Below, piece by piece: positions 11,355 to 22,025 of a stretch of DNA of 59,231 nucleotides; within the stretch, counting starts at the first letter, position 1; every line of letters starts with the position of its first letter. This stretch comes from Caldanaerobius fijiensis DSM 17918 (GTDB lineage: Bacteria; Bacillota; Thermoanaerobacteria; Thermoanaerobacterales; Caldanaerobiaceae). The notes beneath the pieces were generated by a model. The model was not told the DNA's origin. It ran no database searches and worked only from the letters and a program-made list of their open reading frames with translations. Position numbers and translations under genes: made by a program. The stretch is taken from the NCBI RefSeq assembly GCF_900129075.1, contig NZ_FQVH01000016.1:1-59231 (forward strand). The letters are read 5' to 3'.

Positions 11355-11387
11355 TATTGCGTAAGACAATAAAATACGAACAATAAG

Positions 11388-11454
11388 CTCATATAATCTT
11401 GAGGATATGGCTCAAGAGTCTCTACCAGGTTGCCGTAAACTACCTGACTATGAG
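11388..11454 (+). ncRNA. guanine (purine) riboswitch aptamer
   Basis: The conserved purine aptamer is complete: P1 CTCATA (11388-11393) with TATGAG (11449-11454), P2 CTTGAG / CTCAAG, the GATATGG and TCTACC junction segments, and P3 CAGGT / ACCTG with its loops. The specificity base in GACTATG is C (11448), which pairs with guanine; adenine riboswitches have U here. It is the first of two aptamers in one leader. Confidence 0.93.
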
Positions 11455-11574
11455 TGAAAGTGTACCTAGGGTTCCAGCTCTGCGAAGGGTCATCGTGGAG
11501 TGTTTGGTCCAAGCGGTACAGGTATGTAAATACCACACCGGTGTGGGAGAAAAGCCCGGACGGATAGGTTTCAC
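11454..11574 (+). ncRNA. PRPP riboswitch aptamer (ykkC subtype 2b)
   Basis: The ykkC-class core is present: GTGTACCTAGGGTTCCA (11460-11476), GGTCCAAGCGGTACAGG, and GGGAGAAAAGCCCGG. P1 pairs GTGAAA (11454-11459) with TTTCAC (11569-11574). These segments match the PRPP-binding subtype known from Thermoanaerobacter and from guanine-PRPP tandem leaders. The purine-synthesis context favours PRPP over guanidine or ppGpp. The aptamer begins on the last base of the guanine aptamer, with no linker. Confidence 0.88.
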
Positions 11575-11606
11575 TCGTGAGTGGAATCTATTTGTTCGGG
11601 TTTTTT
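11555..11606 (+). terminator. riboswitch-controlled attenuator
   Basis: CCCGGAC (11555-11561) pairs with GTTCGGG (11594-11600), with GATAG / CTATT and CACT / AGTG extensions inside, followed by TTTTTT. The left arm uses the 3' part of the PRPP aptamer, including its P1 strand, so ligand-bound aptamer and terminator are mutually exclusive: PRPP should favour read-through. Confidence 0.88.
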
Positions 11607-11653
11607 GTTCAGGTAAAAGCTTTAAAAATAATATTAAAGGAGGATTGGATAGT

Positions 11654-13006
11654 GTGGAAAATGGAAGTTTTTTAGACAGGTACTTTAAGCTTAGAGAGCA
11701 TGGCACAACGGTGAGAACTGAAATCATAGCAGGTATAACTACATTTATAACAATGGCCTACATCATCTTTGTAAATCCTTTGATTTTAAGCAACACAGGA
11801 ATGGATAAGGGTGCGGTTTTTGTTGCCACCATATTGTCCGCTATCATTGCAACAATGATAATGGGCTTATTTGCTAACGTGCCATTTGCACTGGCAGCAG
11901 GAATGGGTATGAATGCGTTTTTTACTTTTTATGTAGTAGGCCAGCTTAAGTATTCATGGCAGTCGGCGCTGGCGATGGTGTTTGTATGCGGTATTATCAA
12001 TATAATTATAACTGTTACGAAATTGCGTATTATGATTGTGAAGGCTATTCCGGATTCGCTAAAAAATGCTATAGGTGCTGGGATTGGACTTTTTATAGCG
12101 TTGATCGGTTTTGTTGAGGGCGGTTTGGTAGTTAAGAATCCGGATACACTTGTACAGCTGGGCGATTTTTCTAAACCTACAACACTTTTGACACTTATAG
12201 GCTTAATCATAACAGCTCTGCTTATGGTTTTAAGGGTAAGAGGTGCTATACTGCTGGGTATATTAATAACTACTATAATAGGTATTCCGATGGGTATCTC
12301 AAAGGTCCCTACAGCTATTGTATCACTGCCTCCTAGCCTTGCACCTACATTTCTTAAGCTAGACTTTGCTCATTTATTTAGACCTGAAGTCGGTATTTTA
12401 GGAGTTATAACGATTATAGTTGCATTTAGCCTTGCAGATACTTTTGACACCATAGGAACCTTTATAGGTACTGCAAGAAGGACTAACGTATTTGATGACG
12501 TTAATGGTGAGATTAAGAAGGGAAGTAGATTTCCTACCAAGATGGACAGGGCTTTATTTGCTGACGCGATAGCTACATCTATGGGTGCTCTTCTGGGTAC
12601 GAGCAATGTGACGACGTATGTAGAAAGCACGGCCGGTATAAGCGCAGGTGGAAGGACAGGTCTGGCTTCAGTTGTAACATCAATAATGTTCTTTTTGGCG
12701 TTATTCTTTGCGCCTATCGTAGGCATTGTCCCGGCTCAGGCAACTGCTCCGGCGCTGATAATAGTGGGAGTTTTGATGCTCGGCGCAGTAACGAGTATAA
12801 ACTTTGATGACTTTTCAGAAGCATTGCCCGCTTTCATGACAGTTGTGCTCATGCCATTTACTTACAACATAACCAATGGGATTGCTGCAGGATTTATATT
12901 CTACACCTTGGTTAAAATCGTTAAGGGGAAAGCTAAAGAAGTGCACCCCATGATGTATATATTTACAATACTATTTATCTTGCGATATGCGTTTTTAAAA
13001 GCATAA
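11654..13006 (+). CDS. pbuG: NCS2-family purine (guanine/hypoxanthine) permease
   Basis: A multi-pass membrane transporter of the AzgA/PbuG branch of NCS2, importing purine bases for salvage. The motif region near the start (TEIIAGITTFITMAYIIFVNP), the GMGMNAFF segment and the SLADTFDTIGT segment are typical of that branch. The open frame extends upstream through the riboswitch, but translation should begin at GTG 11654, 9 nt after AAAGGAGG, giving about 450 residues. It is the first gene after the tandem riboswitch and lies 62 nt before purE. The exact substrate is not provable here. Confidence 0.85.
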   Translation: MENGSFLDRYFKLREHGTTVRTEIIAGITTFITMAYIIFVNPLILSNTGMDKGAVFVATILSAIIATMIMGLFANVPFALAAGMGMNAFFTFYVVGQLKYSWQSALAMVFVCGIINIIITVTKLRIMIVKAIPDSLKNAIGAGIGLFIALIGFVEGGLVVKNPDTLVQLGDFSKPTTLLTLIGLIITALLMVLRVRGAILLGILITTIIGIPMGISKVPTAIVSLPPSLAPTFLKLDFAHLFRPEVGILGVITIIVAFSLADTFDTIGTFIGTARRTNVFDDVNGEIKKGSRFPTKMDRALFADAIATSMGALLGTSNVTTYVESTAGISAGGRTGLASVVTSIMFFLALFFAPIVGIVPAQATAPALIIVGVLMLGAVTSINFDDFSEALPAFMTVVLMPFTYNITNGIAAGFIFYTLVKIVKGKAKEVHPMMYIFTILFILRYAFLKA

Positions 13007-13017
13007 AGAGGTTGACC

Positions 13018-13049
13018 ACTGAAGTTCGATAGCAATATCGAACTTCAGT
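13018..13049 (+). other. perfect GCAA-tetraloop hairpin between permease and purE
   Basis: A 14-bp perfect stem (13018-13031 with 13036-13049) closes a GCAA tetraloop of the stable GNRA type. No T run follows, so it is not a standard terminator. It may stabilise or mark a processing point in the operon mRNA. The arms contain TATCGAAC, close to a PurBox core, so a protein site is also possible. Confidence 0.75.
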
Positions 13050-13068
13050 ATTTAAAGGAGGGAATATT

Positions 13069-13560
13069 ATGCCAAAAGTAGCTGTTGTCATGGGCAGCGA
13101 TTCGGATTTGCCTTTGATGAAAAAGTGTATAAACGTGTTAAAAGAATTTGATGTGCAATTTGACGTCAGGATAATATCGGCGCATAGGACGCCAGATGTT
13201 GCTGCTGACTTTGCAAAAGGTGCTGCGGGGAAAGGTTATGAAGTTATAATTGCAGCAGCAGGTAAAGCGGCTCATCTGGCGGGGGTTTTGGCGGCTATGA
13301 CCACATTGCCGGTCATAGGTGTTCCTGTAAAATCCTCTACGATGGATGGCATGGATTCGCTACTTTCTATGGTACAAATGCCCAAGGGAATACCTGTGGC
13401 TACGGTGGCTATTGATGGTGCCGAGAACGCTGCGCTTTTAGCAATTCAGATATTGGCCTTAAAATATCCAGAATTATCCGAAAAAATAGCAGCGTATAGA
13501 GATAAAATGGCACAGGATGTTATAAAAAAAGATAATGAAATAAGAAATGAGGTGTTTTAA
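13069..13560 (+). CDS. purE: N5-carboxyaminoimidazole ribonucleotide mutase
   Basis: PurE moves the carboxyl group of N5-CAIR to give CAIR in IMP synthesis. The [16 protein letters not shown] and GKAAHLAG motifs and the 163-residue length are those of class I PurE. The partner PurK, normally needed by class I enzymes, is not in this operon. An AAAGGAGGG box precedes ATG. First gene of the purECSQLFMNHD run. Confidence 0.95.
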   Translation: MPKVAVVMGSDSDLPLMKKCINVLKEFDVQFDVRIISAHRTPDVAADFAKGAAGKGYEVIIAAAGKAAHLAGVLAAMTTLPVIGVPVKSSTMDGMDSLLSMVQMPKGIPVATVAIDGAENAALLAIQILALKYPELSEKIAAYRDKMAQDVIKKDNEIRNEVF

Positions 13561-14268
13561 ATGGAAAAATTGGAGATGTTGTACGAAGGCAAGGCGAAAA
13601 AGGTTTATAGGACCAGCGATCCTGATCTCTATGTAGTAGAATATAAAGATGATGCGACAGCGTTTAATGGTCTGAAAAAAGGTACTATAATAGATAAAGG
13701 AATAGTGAACAATAAGATGTCGGCATTTTTCTTTAAGATGCTGGAAGACAGAGGTGTTCCCACCCACTTTGAAAAATTACTATCTGACCGGGAGATGCTG
13801 GTCAAAGCCGTAAAAATCGTGCCTGTAGAAGTGCTGATCAGGAATTACGCGGCAGGTAGTCTTTCTAAGAGATTGGGTATTAAAGAAGGGACAAGGCTTA
13901 ATTGTACTGTTCTGGAGTTTTGCTATAAAAATGATGAGCTGGGAGATCCATTCATAAATGAGGACCATATTAAAGCCATGGGTCTTGCAACAGAAGAAGA
14001 GGTAAAGGTGATAAAGGAGTATTCACTAAAAGTTAACGAAATATTGACAGAGTATTTATTAAAGAAAGAAATTATATTAGCCGATTTTAAGCTAGAGTTT
14101 GGCAGATACGGTGATAAGATTGTCCTGGCTGACGAGATTTCTCCTGATACCTGCAGGTTCTGGGATGCAAAAACCATGGAAAAACTGGACAAAGATAGGT
14201 TCAGAAGAGACATGGGCGGTGTTGAAGAGGCATATCAAGAGGTTTTAAGAAGGGTAATTGGCGAATAG
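13561..14268 (+). CDS. purC: SAICAR synthase
   Basis: The enzyme ligates aspartate to CAIR using ATP, giving SAICAR. The N-terminal [10 protein letters not shown] motif, the [13 protein letters not shown] segment and [10 protein letters not shown] and [14 protein letters not shown] near residues 170-205 identify it. At 235 residues it is the compact bacterial form. Its ATG immediately follows the purE stop, and the ribosome site lies inside the purE 3' end, so the two are coupled. PurB, needed for the next step, is absent from the window. Confidence 0.97.
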   Translation: MEKLEMLYEGKAKKVYRTSDPDLYVVEYKDDATAFNGLKKGTIIDKGIVNNKMSAFFFKMLEDRGVPTHFEKLLSDREMLVKAVKIVPVEVLIRNYAAGSLSKRLGIKEGTRLNCTVLEFCYKNDELGDPFINEDHIKAMGLATEEEVKVIKEYSLKVNEILTEYLLKKEIILADFKLEFGRYGDKIVLADEISPDTCRFWDAKTMEKLDKDRFRRDMGGVEEAYQEVLRRVIGE

Positions 14269-14278
14269 GAGGTAAATC

Positions 14279-14524
14279 ATGATAGCGAAGATAAAAGTTA
14301 CGTTAAAAAAAGGCATATCAGATCCGCAGGGTCAAGCTATAAAAGGGTCACTTCAGACTTTGGGTTTTGGAAATGTCCAGGATGTGAGAGTGGGAAAATA
14401 TATCGAAATTTTGATCGATGAGCAAGAAATGAAGACGGCAGAAGAGAAGGTTAAAGAGATGTGCGAAAAGCTGCTGGCTAATCCTGTTATTGAGGATTAC
14501 ACCTTTGAGATAACGGAGGTGTAA
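14279..14524 (+). CDS. purS: FGAM synthase subunit PurS
   Basis: PurS is the 80-residue structural subunit that bridges PurQ and the small form of PurL in the Gram-positive FGAM synthase complex. The sequence ([20 protein letters not shown] near the start, then VRVGKYIEI) matches the family. It has an AGGAGG box and is separated from purQ by 2 nt. Confidence 0.94.
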   Translation: MIAKIKVTLKKGISDPQGQAIKGSLQTLGFGNVQDVRVGKYIEILIDEQEMKTAEEKVKEMCEKLLANPVIEDYTFEITEV

Positions 14525-14526
14525 AG

Positions 14527-15189
14527 ATGAAGGCAGGGGTAGTGGTTTTTCCGGGCTCTAATTGTGATGTAGACTGCTATCACGTTTTAAAGGACGTACT
14601 ATCTGTTGATACCAGGTATGTATGGCATAAAGATACTGACATAAGTGATCTGGATCTGATAGTGCTCCCAGGTGGCTTTTCATATGGCGATTATTTAAGG
14701 GCAGGTGCTATTGCCCGATTTTCGCCCGTTATGAACAGCGTGATAGATGCGGCAAAAAAAGGTGTGCCTATTATAGGCATATGCAACGGATTTCAAATTC
14801 TGACAGAAGCCGGATTGTTACCAGGGGTTTTAAGGCGAAATAAAAATTTGAAGTTCATATGTGATACTGTTCAAATACAGGCTGTGAACACTGATTCACC
14901 TTTCACAAAAAAACTCAAATCGGGTCAAATCCTAAATATTCCTATTGCTCATGGAGAAGGCAATTATTATGTAGATAATGATACCCTTGAAAAGCTCAAA
15001 GATAAAGGTTTAATAGCATTCAGGTATTTAGAAGACGTCAATGGCTCTGTTGATCGCATTGCCGGCGTCTTAAATGAAAATAAAAATGTACTTGGCATGA
15101 TGCCACATCCAGAGAGGGCATCTGAGAGCATATTAGGCAGTGAAGACGGAAGGGCGATTTTTGAATCGGTTGTGGAATATCTGCTTTAA
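14527..15189 (+). CDS. purQ: FGAM synthase subunit PurQ (glutaminase)
   Basis: PurQ releases ammonia from glutamine for PurL. It is a class-I amidotransferase with the nucleophile cysteine in GICNGFQ (about residue 86) and the His-Glu pair in MMPHPERA near residue 195. The N terminus [13 protein letters not shown] is typical. Length is 220 residues. It sits between purS and purL, the expected complex partners. Confidence 0.96.
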   Translation: MKAGVVVFPGSNCDVDCYHVLKDVLSVDTRYVWHKDTDISDLDLIVLPGGFSYGDYLRAGAIARFSPVMNSVIDAAKKGVPIIGICNGFQILTEAGLLPGVLRRNKNLKFICDTVQIQAVNTDSPFTKKLKSGQILNIPIAHGEGNYYVDNDTLEKLKDKGLIAFRYLEDVNGSVDRIAGVLNENKNVLGMMPHPERASESILGSEDGRAIFESVVEYLL

Positions 15190-15204
15190 GATTGGAGGGT
15201 GCAA

Positions 15205-17403
15205 ATGGAGCAGGAAAAGATATGGATCAAACTGGGCCTTACTGACAGCGAATATGAGATGATAAAGGATATACTTGGTAGGGAACCCAACATCGTGGAA
15301 TTGGGCATGTACAGCGTCATGTGGTCAGAACATTGCGGCTATAAAAATTCTAAGGCGTTGTTGAAGCTTTTGCCTACAAAAGGACCTTACGTTTTGCAAG
15401 GTCCTGGAGAGAATGCGGGTATTATTGATATAGGCGATGACGATGCCATTGTAATGAAAGTTGAGAGTCATAATCACCCCTCTGCTATAGAGCCATATCA
15501 AGGCGCTGCTACGGGAGTAGGAGGTATATTGCGCGATATATTCACTATGGGTGCAAGGCCTATTGCAACGCTTGATTCATTGCGCTTTGGCAACCTTGAC
15601 GATGACAGGGTCAAGTATATTTTTAACGGCGTGGTGGCAGGGATAGCGGGATATGGTAACTGTATGGGTATACCCACAATAGCTGGAGAAGTATATTTTA
15701 ATGAGAGCTATAAAGGTAATCCTCTGGTCAATGCCATGAGCGTGGGTATAATGAACAAAAACAAGATAAAAAAAGGTGTGGCTAGCGGCGTTGGCAACAC
15801 CGTAATGTTGGTGGGTTCTACTACCGGAAGGGATGGCATAGGCGGTGCCAGTTTTGCTTCTGAGGAATTAAGCGAGAAATCAGAGGAGAAAAGGCCTGCG
15901 GTTCAGGTTGGGGATCCTTTTATGGAAAAATTGCTGCTGGAGGCCTGTCTGGAGTTATTTGAATCTGACGCTGTGGTAGGCATACAGGATATGGGCGCTG
16001 CTGGTATAACCTCCTCTAGCTGTGAAATGGCGGCAAGAGCTGGCACAGGAATAGAAATAGATATAGACAAGGTGCCAAAACGGGAGACAGGTATGACGCC
16101 CTTTGAAGTTATGTTGTCTGAATCTCAGGAGAGAATGCTGGTAGTCGTCAAAAAGGGTAGAGAAAAGGAAGTAATGGACATATTTGACAAATGGGGATTG
16201 CATGCAGCGGTTATAGGTGTGGTAACAGATGATGGAATGCTGACGGTTAAAGACAGAGGAGAAGTGGTGGCGAGAGTACCTGCAAAATCTCTGGCAAATG
16301 CCCCTGTGTACGAGAGGGAATATGAGAAACCTTCGTATCAGGATGACTTGAATAATCTGGATATTGATTCAATACCGTTGCCTTCGGATTATAATGACGT
16401 GCTGCTGAGGCTTATGAGTTCTTTGGATATATGCAGCAAGGAGTGGGTTTATAAGCAGTACGATTATATGGTTAGGACAGATACTGTGGTAATACCCGGG
16501 TCAGATGCGGCAGTATTGAGGATAAAGGGCAAAAATAAGGGTATCGCCATGACCATCGACTGCAACGGGTTGTACTGCTATCTTAACCCTAGAGAAGGGG
16601 CAAAGATAGCTGTGGCTGAAGCAGCCAGGAATCTTTCAGTCAGTGGTGCCATTCCGATGGCCATAACAGATGGATTAAACTTCGGCAATCCTGAGAAAAA
16701 AGAAGTTTACTGGCAATTCCGCGAAGCCATACTTGGGATAAAAGAAGCCTGCGAAGTACTGGGCATTCCTGTTATAAGCGGCAATGTGAGTTTTTACAAT
16801 GAATCCCAGGGGAAAGCCATATATCCCACACCGGTTATAGGGATGGTAGGCCTTCTGGAAAACCTGAATCATGTGACCACCCAGGGTTTTAAAGATAAAG
16901 GTGATGTAATAATTCTGGCAGGCAAAAACCTCTGCGAATTGGGTGGAACAGAATACCTCAAGGAGATATATGGGCTGGAAAAAGGCAATGCGCCTTTAAT
17001 TGACCTGAATTTTGAAAAAAGAGTGCAGAGCTTTATACGGGATGCCATAAATCAGGGACTTATAAAATCAGCTCACGATGTAAGTGAGGGCGGTCTGGCA
17101 GTAGCCATAGCCGAAAGCTGTATATCAGGGAAAATTGGAGCACAGATAAAACTGGATTCGGATATAAGGCCTGATGGACTGTTGTTTGGTGAATCTCAAT
17201 CCCGAATCATTTTGAGTGCCGATGAAAACAATTGGCATAAGATAGAAGATATAGCTAAAAAATACGATGTGCCTGTAGAAAAAATTGGTAGAGTGGATGG
17301 AAATAGTTTAATGATTGATTTGAACGGAAAAAGGCTTATTGATATAAAGATAGAGGAGATTGAGTCTCAATGGAGAGAGAAAATCAGCAGTATAATGGGC
17401 TAA
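15205..17403 (+). CDS. purL: FGAM synthase subunit PurL (small form)
   Basis: PurL converts FGAR to FGAM with ATP and ammonia delivered from PurQ. The 732-residue length is the small form that requires PurS and PurQ, unlike the 1300-residue Proteobacterial form. [34 protein letters not shown] and [13 protein letters not shown] are intact. The GTG at 15199 lies inside the ribosome site; ATG 15205 is 6 nt after GGAGG and is preferred. The 3' end overlaps purF by 34 nt. Confidence 0.96.
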   Translation: MEQEKIWIKLGLTDSEYEMIKDILGREPNIVELGMYSVMWSEHCGYKNSKALLKLLPTKGPYVLQGPGENAGIIDIGDDDAIVMKVESHNHPSAIEPYQGAATGVGGILRDIFTMGARPIATLDSLRFGNLDDDRVKYIFNGVVAGIAGYGNCMGIPTIAGEVYFNESYKGNPLVNAMSVGIMNKNKIKKGVASGVGNTVMLVGSTTGRDGIGGASFASEELSEKSEEKRPAVQVGDPFMEKLLLEACLELFESDAVVGIQDMGAAGITSSSCEMAARAGTGIEIDIDKVPKRETGMTPFEVMLSESQERMLVVVKKGREKEVMDIFDKWGLHAAVIGVVTDDGMLTVKDRGEVVARVPAKSLANAPVYEREYEKPSYQDDLNNLDIDSIPLPSDYNDVLLRLMSSLDICSKEWVYKQYDYMVRTDTVVIPGSDAAVLRIKGKNKGIAMTIDCNGLYCYLNPREGAKIAVAEAARNLSVSGAIPMAITDGLNFGNPEKKEVYWQFREAILGIKEACEVLGIPVISGNVSFYNESQGKAIYPTPVIGMVGLLENLNHVTTQGFKDKGDVIILAGKNLCELGGTEYLKEIYGLEKGNAPLIDLNFEKRVQSFIRDAINQGLIKSAHDVSEGGLAVAIAESCISGKIGAQIKLDSDIRPDGLLFGESQSRIILSADENNWHKIEDIAKKYDVPVEKIGRVDGNSLMIDLNGKRLIDIKIEEIESQWREKISSIMG

Positions 17404-18791
17404 AAGAAGCGTGCGGCATTTTTGGGATTTATGATATAAATGGTCATGATACCGCTCGTATAACCTATTATGCCTTGCACGCATTGCAGCACAGGGGTCA
17501 GGAAAGTGCAGGCATTGCCGTATCTGATGGTAAAAAGATCAACTATCACAAAGGGAACGGTCTTGTGACAGAGGTTTTCGATGAAAAAAACATTTTGCAC
17601 TTAAAAGGTCATATAGCTGTAGGCCATGTGCGCTATTCTACTACGGGGTTAAATCAGATTTACAATGCACAGCCTATAGTTGTTAGATATAAAAACGGGT
17701 ATTTGGCTTTAGCTCACAATGGCAACCTTATCAATGCTGATGAGCTGAGAAAAGAACTGGAGGATAGTGGCAGTATTTTTCAAACGTCAACGGATACGGA
17801 GGTAATAATACACCTTATAGTAAAATATATAGCAAATGGCATGGTAGAAGCTATAAAGATGGCTATGAAAAAGATCAAAGGCGCTTATTCCCTTATTATA
17901 ATGACCAATGAAGCTATCTATGCTGTAAAAGATCCTAATGGGTTGAGACCTCTTTGCTTAGGTCTTATGGATGATTCATATTGTTTTGCATCAGAGAGCT
18001 GTGCACTGGACATTATAGGTGCTAAGCTGGTAAGGGAGATATCCCCCGGGGAGATTATAGAAATAAGCAAAGAAGGCATAAAGACGTATGAGTACGATGG
18101 ATCAAAAAAAGAGGCTTTTTGTATATTTGAGTATATATATTTTGCCAGACCTGACAGCGTCATAAGGGATGTCAGCGTGTACTCGGTAAGGCAGGAAATG
18201 GGTAGGAGGTTGGCATTGGAGTACCCCGTGGATGCGGACCTTATTGTTCCGGTGCCTGATTCGGGTATCCCTGCCGCTTTAGGTTACTCAGAAGTATCGG
18301 GTATTCCATATGGAGAAGGTCTTATAAAGAACAAGTATGTGGGCAGGACATTTATACAGCCAGATCAGATTCACAGGGAAATCGCGGTAAGACTTAAGCT
18401 TAATGTGATGTCAGAGATGGTAAAAGGCAAGAAGATTGTGCTGGTAGACGATTCTATCGTTAGGGGAACTACCAGCAAAAGGCTTGTGGCAATGTTGAGA
18501 AATGCGGGCGCAAAAGAGGTGCACTTAAGGATAAGCGCACCACCAGTCAAATTTCCTTGCTACTTCGGTATAGATACCCCGTCTAAAAAAGAACTTATAG
18601 GTTCTAAGGCGTCGGTAGAGGATATAAGGAAGATGATCGGTGCCGACAGCCTTGGCTATTTGAGCATGGAAGGGTTGTTGAGCTGTTTTAAAGATAAGGG
18701 ATTTTGCACAGGATGCTTTGACGGGAATTATCCTATTAAAGTACCTGAAGAAGGCAGCAAATTCATATTTGATGATTTTTCAACTATCTAA
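17370..18791 (+). CDS. purF: amidophosphoribosyltransferase
   Basis: PurF makes phosphoribosylamine from PRPP and glutamine, the first committed step of purine synthesis, so the leader that senses PRPP also controls this enzyme. Cys15 (KEACGIFG) would become the N-terminal nucleophile after removal of a short propeptide, as in Bacillus. The PRPP loop [14 protein letters not shown] is present. Cysteines in [20 protein letters not shown] and GFCTGCFDG correspond to the [4Fe-4S] ligands of the oxygen-labile Bacillus-type enzyme. The start lies inside purL, with a GAGGAG box about 10 nt upstream. Confidence 0.96.
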   Translation: MERENQQYNGLKEACGIFGIYDINGHDTARITYYALHALQHRGQESAGIAVSDGKKINYHKGNGLVTEVFDEKNILHLKGHIAVGHVRYSTTGLNQIYNAQPIVVRYKNGYLALAHNGNLINADELRKELEDSGSIFQTSTDTEVIIHLIVKYIANGMVEAIKMAMKKIKGAYSLIIMTNEAIYAVKDPNGLRPLCLGLMDDSYCFASESCALDIIGAKLVREISPGEIIEISKEGIKTYEYDGSKKEAFCIFEYIYFARPDSVIRDVSVYSVRQEMGRRLALEYPVDADLIVPVPDSGIPAALGYSEVSGIPYGEGLIKNKYVGRTFIQPDQIHREIAVRLKLNVMSEMVKGKKIVLVDDSIVRGTTSKRLVAMLRNAGAKEVHLRISAPPVKFPCYFGIDTPSKKELIGSKASVEDIRKMIGADSLGYLSMEGLLSCFKDKGFCTGCFDGNYPIKVPEEGSKFIFDDFSTI

Positions 18792-18810
18792 TGGATAATG
18801 GAGGTATATT

Positions 18811-19827
18811 ATGGCAGATTACAAAGAGGCAGGTGTAAACATAGACGAAGGCAACAGAGTGGTAGAGCTCATTAAGGGTTATACGCGGGCTACTTTTATA
18901 GATGGCGTTATAGGTGGTATAGGTAGCTTTGGTGGACTTTTTGAGGTAAAAGGTTTCAAAAATCCGGTGCTGGTTTCGGGCACCGATGGAGTGGGCACGA
19001 AGCTCAAGATAGCGCAGATGATGGAAAAGCATGATACAGTAGGCATCGACTGTGTAGCTATGTGCGCCAATGATGTGGCGTGTCATGGAGCTCAGCCGCT
19101 ATTTTTTCTGGATTATGTAGGCATAGGTCTTTTGAGGGCAGAACTGGTTGCTGAAATAGTAAAAGGTGTGGCTGAAGGGTGTAAGCAGGCAGAGTGCGCA
19201 CTGATAGGTGGTGAAACCGCTGAACTTTCAGGTATATATGCTAAAGAGGATTACGATCTCGTGGGTTTTTGCGTGGGAGCAGTGGAAAAGGATGCTATAA
19301 TTGACGGCAAGAATATACGAGCAGGTGATGCGCTGATAGGGCTGGTATCCAGCGGAATTCATAGCAATGGTTATACATTGGTAAGACATGTGTTTTTTAA
19401 CATGAATCACTATTCCGTATCAGATTATATACCAGAATTGGGTTGCACTTTGGGAGAAGAACTTATAAAGCCTACCAGGATTTATGTAAAGACATTAAAA
19501 TTTTTAAGGTCTCGCGGCTATGAAATAAAAGGTATAGCACATATAACAGGCGGAGGCTTCATTGAAAATATTCCAAGGATATTGCCACATGGATTGGGAG
19601 TTAAGATTTTTAAGGGCGCTTATGAGATACCACCTATCTTTGACCTTATACAGAAGCTGGGAGATGTTCCTGAACTTGAGATGTACAGGACGTTTAATAT
19701 GGGAATAGGTATGGTACTGGTGGTGGATCAGGGTGCAGCCGATGATATAGTGAAAGCCCTTAAAGACTATGGCGATAATGCCTATATAATTGGTATTGTC
19801 ACAGATAAGAAAGGTGTAGAGATATGA
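18811..19827 (+). CDS. purM: phosphoribosylformylglycinamidine cyclo-ligase (AIR synthase)
   Basis: PurM closes FGAM to AIR with ATP. YKEAGVNIDEGNR at the N terminus, SGTDGVGTKLKIA and MCANDVACHGAQPLFFLDY are family hallmarks, and the 338-residue length is standard. A GGAGGT box precedes ATG. The stop overlaps the purN start by 4 nt (ATGA). Confidence 0.97.
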   Translation: MADYKEAGVNIDEGNRVVELIKGYTRATFIDGVIGGIGSFGGLFEVKGFKNPVLVSGTDGVGTKLKIAQMMEKHDTVGIDCVAMCANDVACHGAQPLFFLDYVGIGLLRAELVAEIVKGVAEGCKQAECALIGGETAELSGIYAKEDYDLVGFCVGAVEKDAIIDGKNIRAGDALIGLVSSGIHSNGYTLVRHVFFNMNHYSVSDYIPELGCTLGEELIKPTRIYVKTLKFLRSRGYEIKGIAHITGGGFIENIPRILPHGLGVKIFKGAYEIPPIFDLIQKLGDVPELEMYRTFNMGIGMVLVVDQGAADDIVKALKDYGDNAYIIGIVTDKKGVEI

Positions 19828-20444
19828 ATAGGGTAGTAGTTTTGGTTTCGGGCAGTGGCACAAACCTCCAGTCCATTATTGATAACGTCAATTCTGGTTA
19901 TCTGAATATAGATATAGCAGCGGTTATATCGGATAGGCCCGGCGCGTATGCTCTGGAACGGGCACGGCTAAACGGTATAGAGGCCATTTGCATACCCAGG
20001 AAGGAGCTGGGCAAGCAGAATTTTGACCGTAAGCTTTTGGAAACTGTAGAAGCTTTTAAACCGGACCTGGTGGTGCTGGCGGGATTTTTAACTATACTGA
20101 GCAGTGAATTTGTTGAGAGATTTCAAGGAAAGATCATCAATATTCATCCATCTCTTATACCGTCTTTTTGTGGCAAGGGTTATTATGGTGAAAGGGTACA
20201 CAAAGCGGCTATAGATTATGGTGTGAAAGTGAGCGGTTGCACCGTACACTTTGTAGATGCGGGAACGGATACAGGACCTATAATATTTCAGCAAGCGGTA
20301 GAGGTAAAAGACGATGATACCCCTGAAACCCTTGCCAGAAGGATACTAGAACACGAACATCGATTGTTGCCAAAAGCTATTAAATATTTTTTTGAGGGAA
20401 GATTAAAGATTCGGGGCAGAAAGGTATATATATCACAGTCGTAA
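19824..20444 (+). CDS. purN: phosphoribosylglycinamide formyltransferase
   Basis: PurN transfers a formyl group from 10-formyl-THF to GAR. The nucleotide loop GSGTNLQ, the catalytic stretch IINIHPSLIPSFCGKGYYG and the DAGTDTGPII loop with the catalytic Asp are visible. At 206 residues it is full length. Translation is coupled to purM through the ATGA overlap. Folate for this step could be supported by folE (33.4 kb) and glyA (35.2 kb). Confidence 0.96.
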   Translation: MNRVVVLVSGSGTNLQSIIDNVNSGYLNIDIAAVISDRPGAYALERARLNGIEAICIPRKELGKQNFDRKLLETVEAFKPDLVVLAGFLTILSSEFVERFQGKIINIHPSLIPSFCGKGYYGERVHKAAIDYGVKVSGCTVHFVDAGTDTGPIIFQQAVEVKDDDTPETLARRILEHEHRLLPKAIKYFFEGRLKIRGRKVYISQS

Positions 20445-20474
20445 TTATAAAAAATAATTATTGGAGGGATGAAA

Positions 20475-22013
20475 TTGATTAAAAGAGCATTGATAAGCGT
20501 ATCGAATAAAGAGGGAATTATTGATTTTGCCAGAGAACTGGCAGGTATGGGTGTGGAGATCATATCTACAGGTGGGACAGCTAAGGCCTTAAAGGAAAGC
20601 GGTATAAATGTCATAAATATATCCGATGTGACTGGTTTTCCTGAGATAATGGACGGGCGTGTTAAAACATTGCATCCCAACATTCACGGTGGACTTTTAG
20701 CAGTGAGGGATAATCCCGATCATATGGCCCAAATTGAGAAACTCGGCATAAAACCCATTGATATGGTAGTGGTGAACCTTTATCCCTTTAAAGAAACCGT
20801 GTTAAAAGAAGGTGTTACGCTGGAAGAGGCTATTGAAAATATCGATATCGGGGGCCCCAGTATGCTCAGAGCAGCGGCCAAAAATTATAAATATGTGGTG
20901 GTGATAGTGGATCCCGAGGATTATAAGACCGTGCTGGAGGAATTGAAGACCACCGGTGATGTAAGCTATCAGACTCGTTTCAGGCTTGCTGCTAAAGTAT
21001 TTATACACACGAGCCATTACGACACGCTCATTGCTGATTACATGAAAAAGCAGGTGGGATATGAGAAGTATCCCGAAATATTAACGTTGACCTTTGAAAA
21101 GGTGCAGGATCTTAGGTATGGAGAGAATCCTCATCAGAGCGCTGCTTTTTACAGGGAGATAGGAAATAAGTCATCAAACATTGTAAATGCGGTTCAACTC
21201 CATGGCAAAGAGCTCTCTTTTAACAATATAAACGATGCCAATGCGGCTATTGAGCTTGTTAAGGAATTTGACGGTCCAGCTGTTGTGGCTTTAAAACATG
21301 CCAATCCCTGCGGTGTGGGTATAGCTGATAATATATTTGAGGCTTATATGAAGGCCTATGAATGCGATCCTGTTTCTATCTTCGGAGGCATAGTAGCATT
21401 AAACCGTAAAGTTGATTACAGAACAGCAGAAAAGATGCACGAGCTATTTTTGGAGATAATTGTGGCACCAGATTATGATGATGATGCTCTTAATATTCTG
21501 AAGAAAAAGAAAAACGTGAGAATACTCAAGCTGGATATGAGCAGGCCAGAAACGTCACGGTTTGATATGAAAAAAGTAAATGGTGGATTGCTGGTACAGG
21601 ATATGGATACGGTAAACCTTGATATGGATCAGCTTAAGGTTGTTACAAATAGAAAACCTACGGAGAAGGAAATGGAAGACCTACTCTTTAGCTGGAAGGT
21701 TGTAAAGTATGTCAAGTCTAATGCGATTGTGCTGGCAAAGGATGGGCAGACTGTAGGAATAGGGCCGGGACAGGTAAGCAGGATATGGGCAGCTGAAAAT
21801 GCTATAAGGCAGGCGGGAGAAAAGTCCAAGGGTTCTGTAATGGCATCTGATGCGTTTTTCCCATTTTCTGATGTGGTGGAAGCTGCTGCAAAAGCTGGGG
21901 TTACTGCAATAATTCAACCAGGAGGGTCTATAAGGGATGAGGAGTCCATTGAAGCTGCCAATAAATACGGTATTGCTATGGTGTTCACAGGTATCAGACA
22001 TTTCAGACACTAA
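20475..22013 (+). CDS. purH: bifunctional AICAR transformylase / IMP cyclohydrolase
   Basis: PurH performs the last two steps to IMP. The N-terminal cyclohydrolase begins [13 protein letters not shown] with STGGTAKAL and [11 protein letters not shown]. The C-terminal transformylase has [10 protein letters not shown] and ends at the usual FRH. The ATG at 20469 directly follows GGAGGG, too close for initiation; the in-frame TTG at 20475 is 6 nt away and gives the standard N terminus, so I use it. Product 512 residues. Confidence 0.95.
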   Translation: MIKRALISVSNKEGIIDFARELAGMGVEIISTGGTAKALKESGINVINISDVTGFPEIMDGRVKTLHPNIHGGLLAVRDNPDHMAQIEKLGIKPIDMVVVNLYPFKETVLKEGVTLEEAIENIDIGGPSMLRAAAKNYKYVVVIVDPEDYKTVLEELKTTGDVSYQTRFRLAAKVFIHTSHYDTLIADYMKKQVGYEKYPEILTLTFEKVQDLRYGENPHQSAAFYREIGNKSSNIVNAVQLHGKELSFNNINDANAAIELVKEFDGPAVVALKHANPCGVGIADNIFEAYMKAYECDPVSIFGGIVALNRKVDYRTAEKMHELFLEIIVAPDYDDDALNILKKKKNVRILKLDMSRPETSRFDMKKVNGGLLVQDMDTVNLDMDQLKVVTNRKPTEKEMEDLLFSWKVVKYVKSNAIVLAKDGQTVGIGPGQVSRIWAAENAIRQAGEKSKGSVMASDAFFPFSDVVEAAAKAGVTAIIQPGGSIRDEESIEAANKYGIAMVFTGIRHFRH

Positions 22014-22025
22014 GGAGGTTTTATG

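Noticed and set aside
11399-11653. N-terminal extension of the permease frame through the riboswitch region
   Set aside because: The frame is open but lies within the two aptamers and terminator; a good ribosome site points to GTG 11654.
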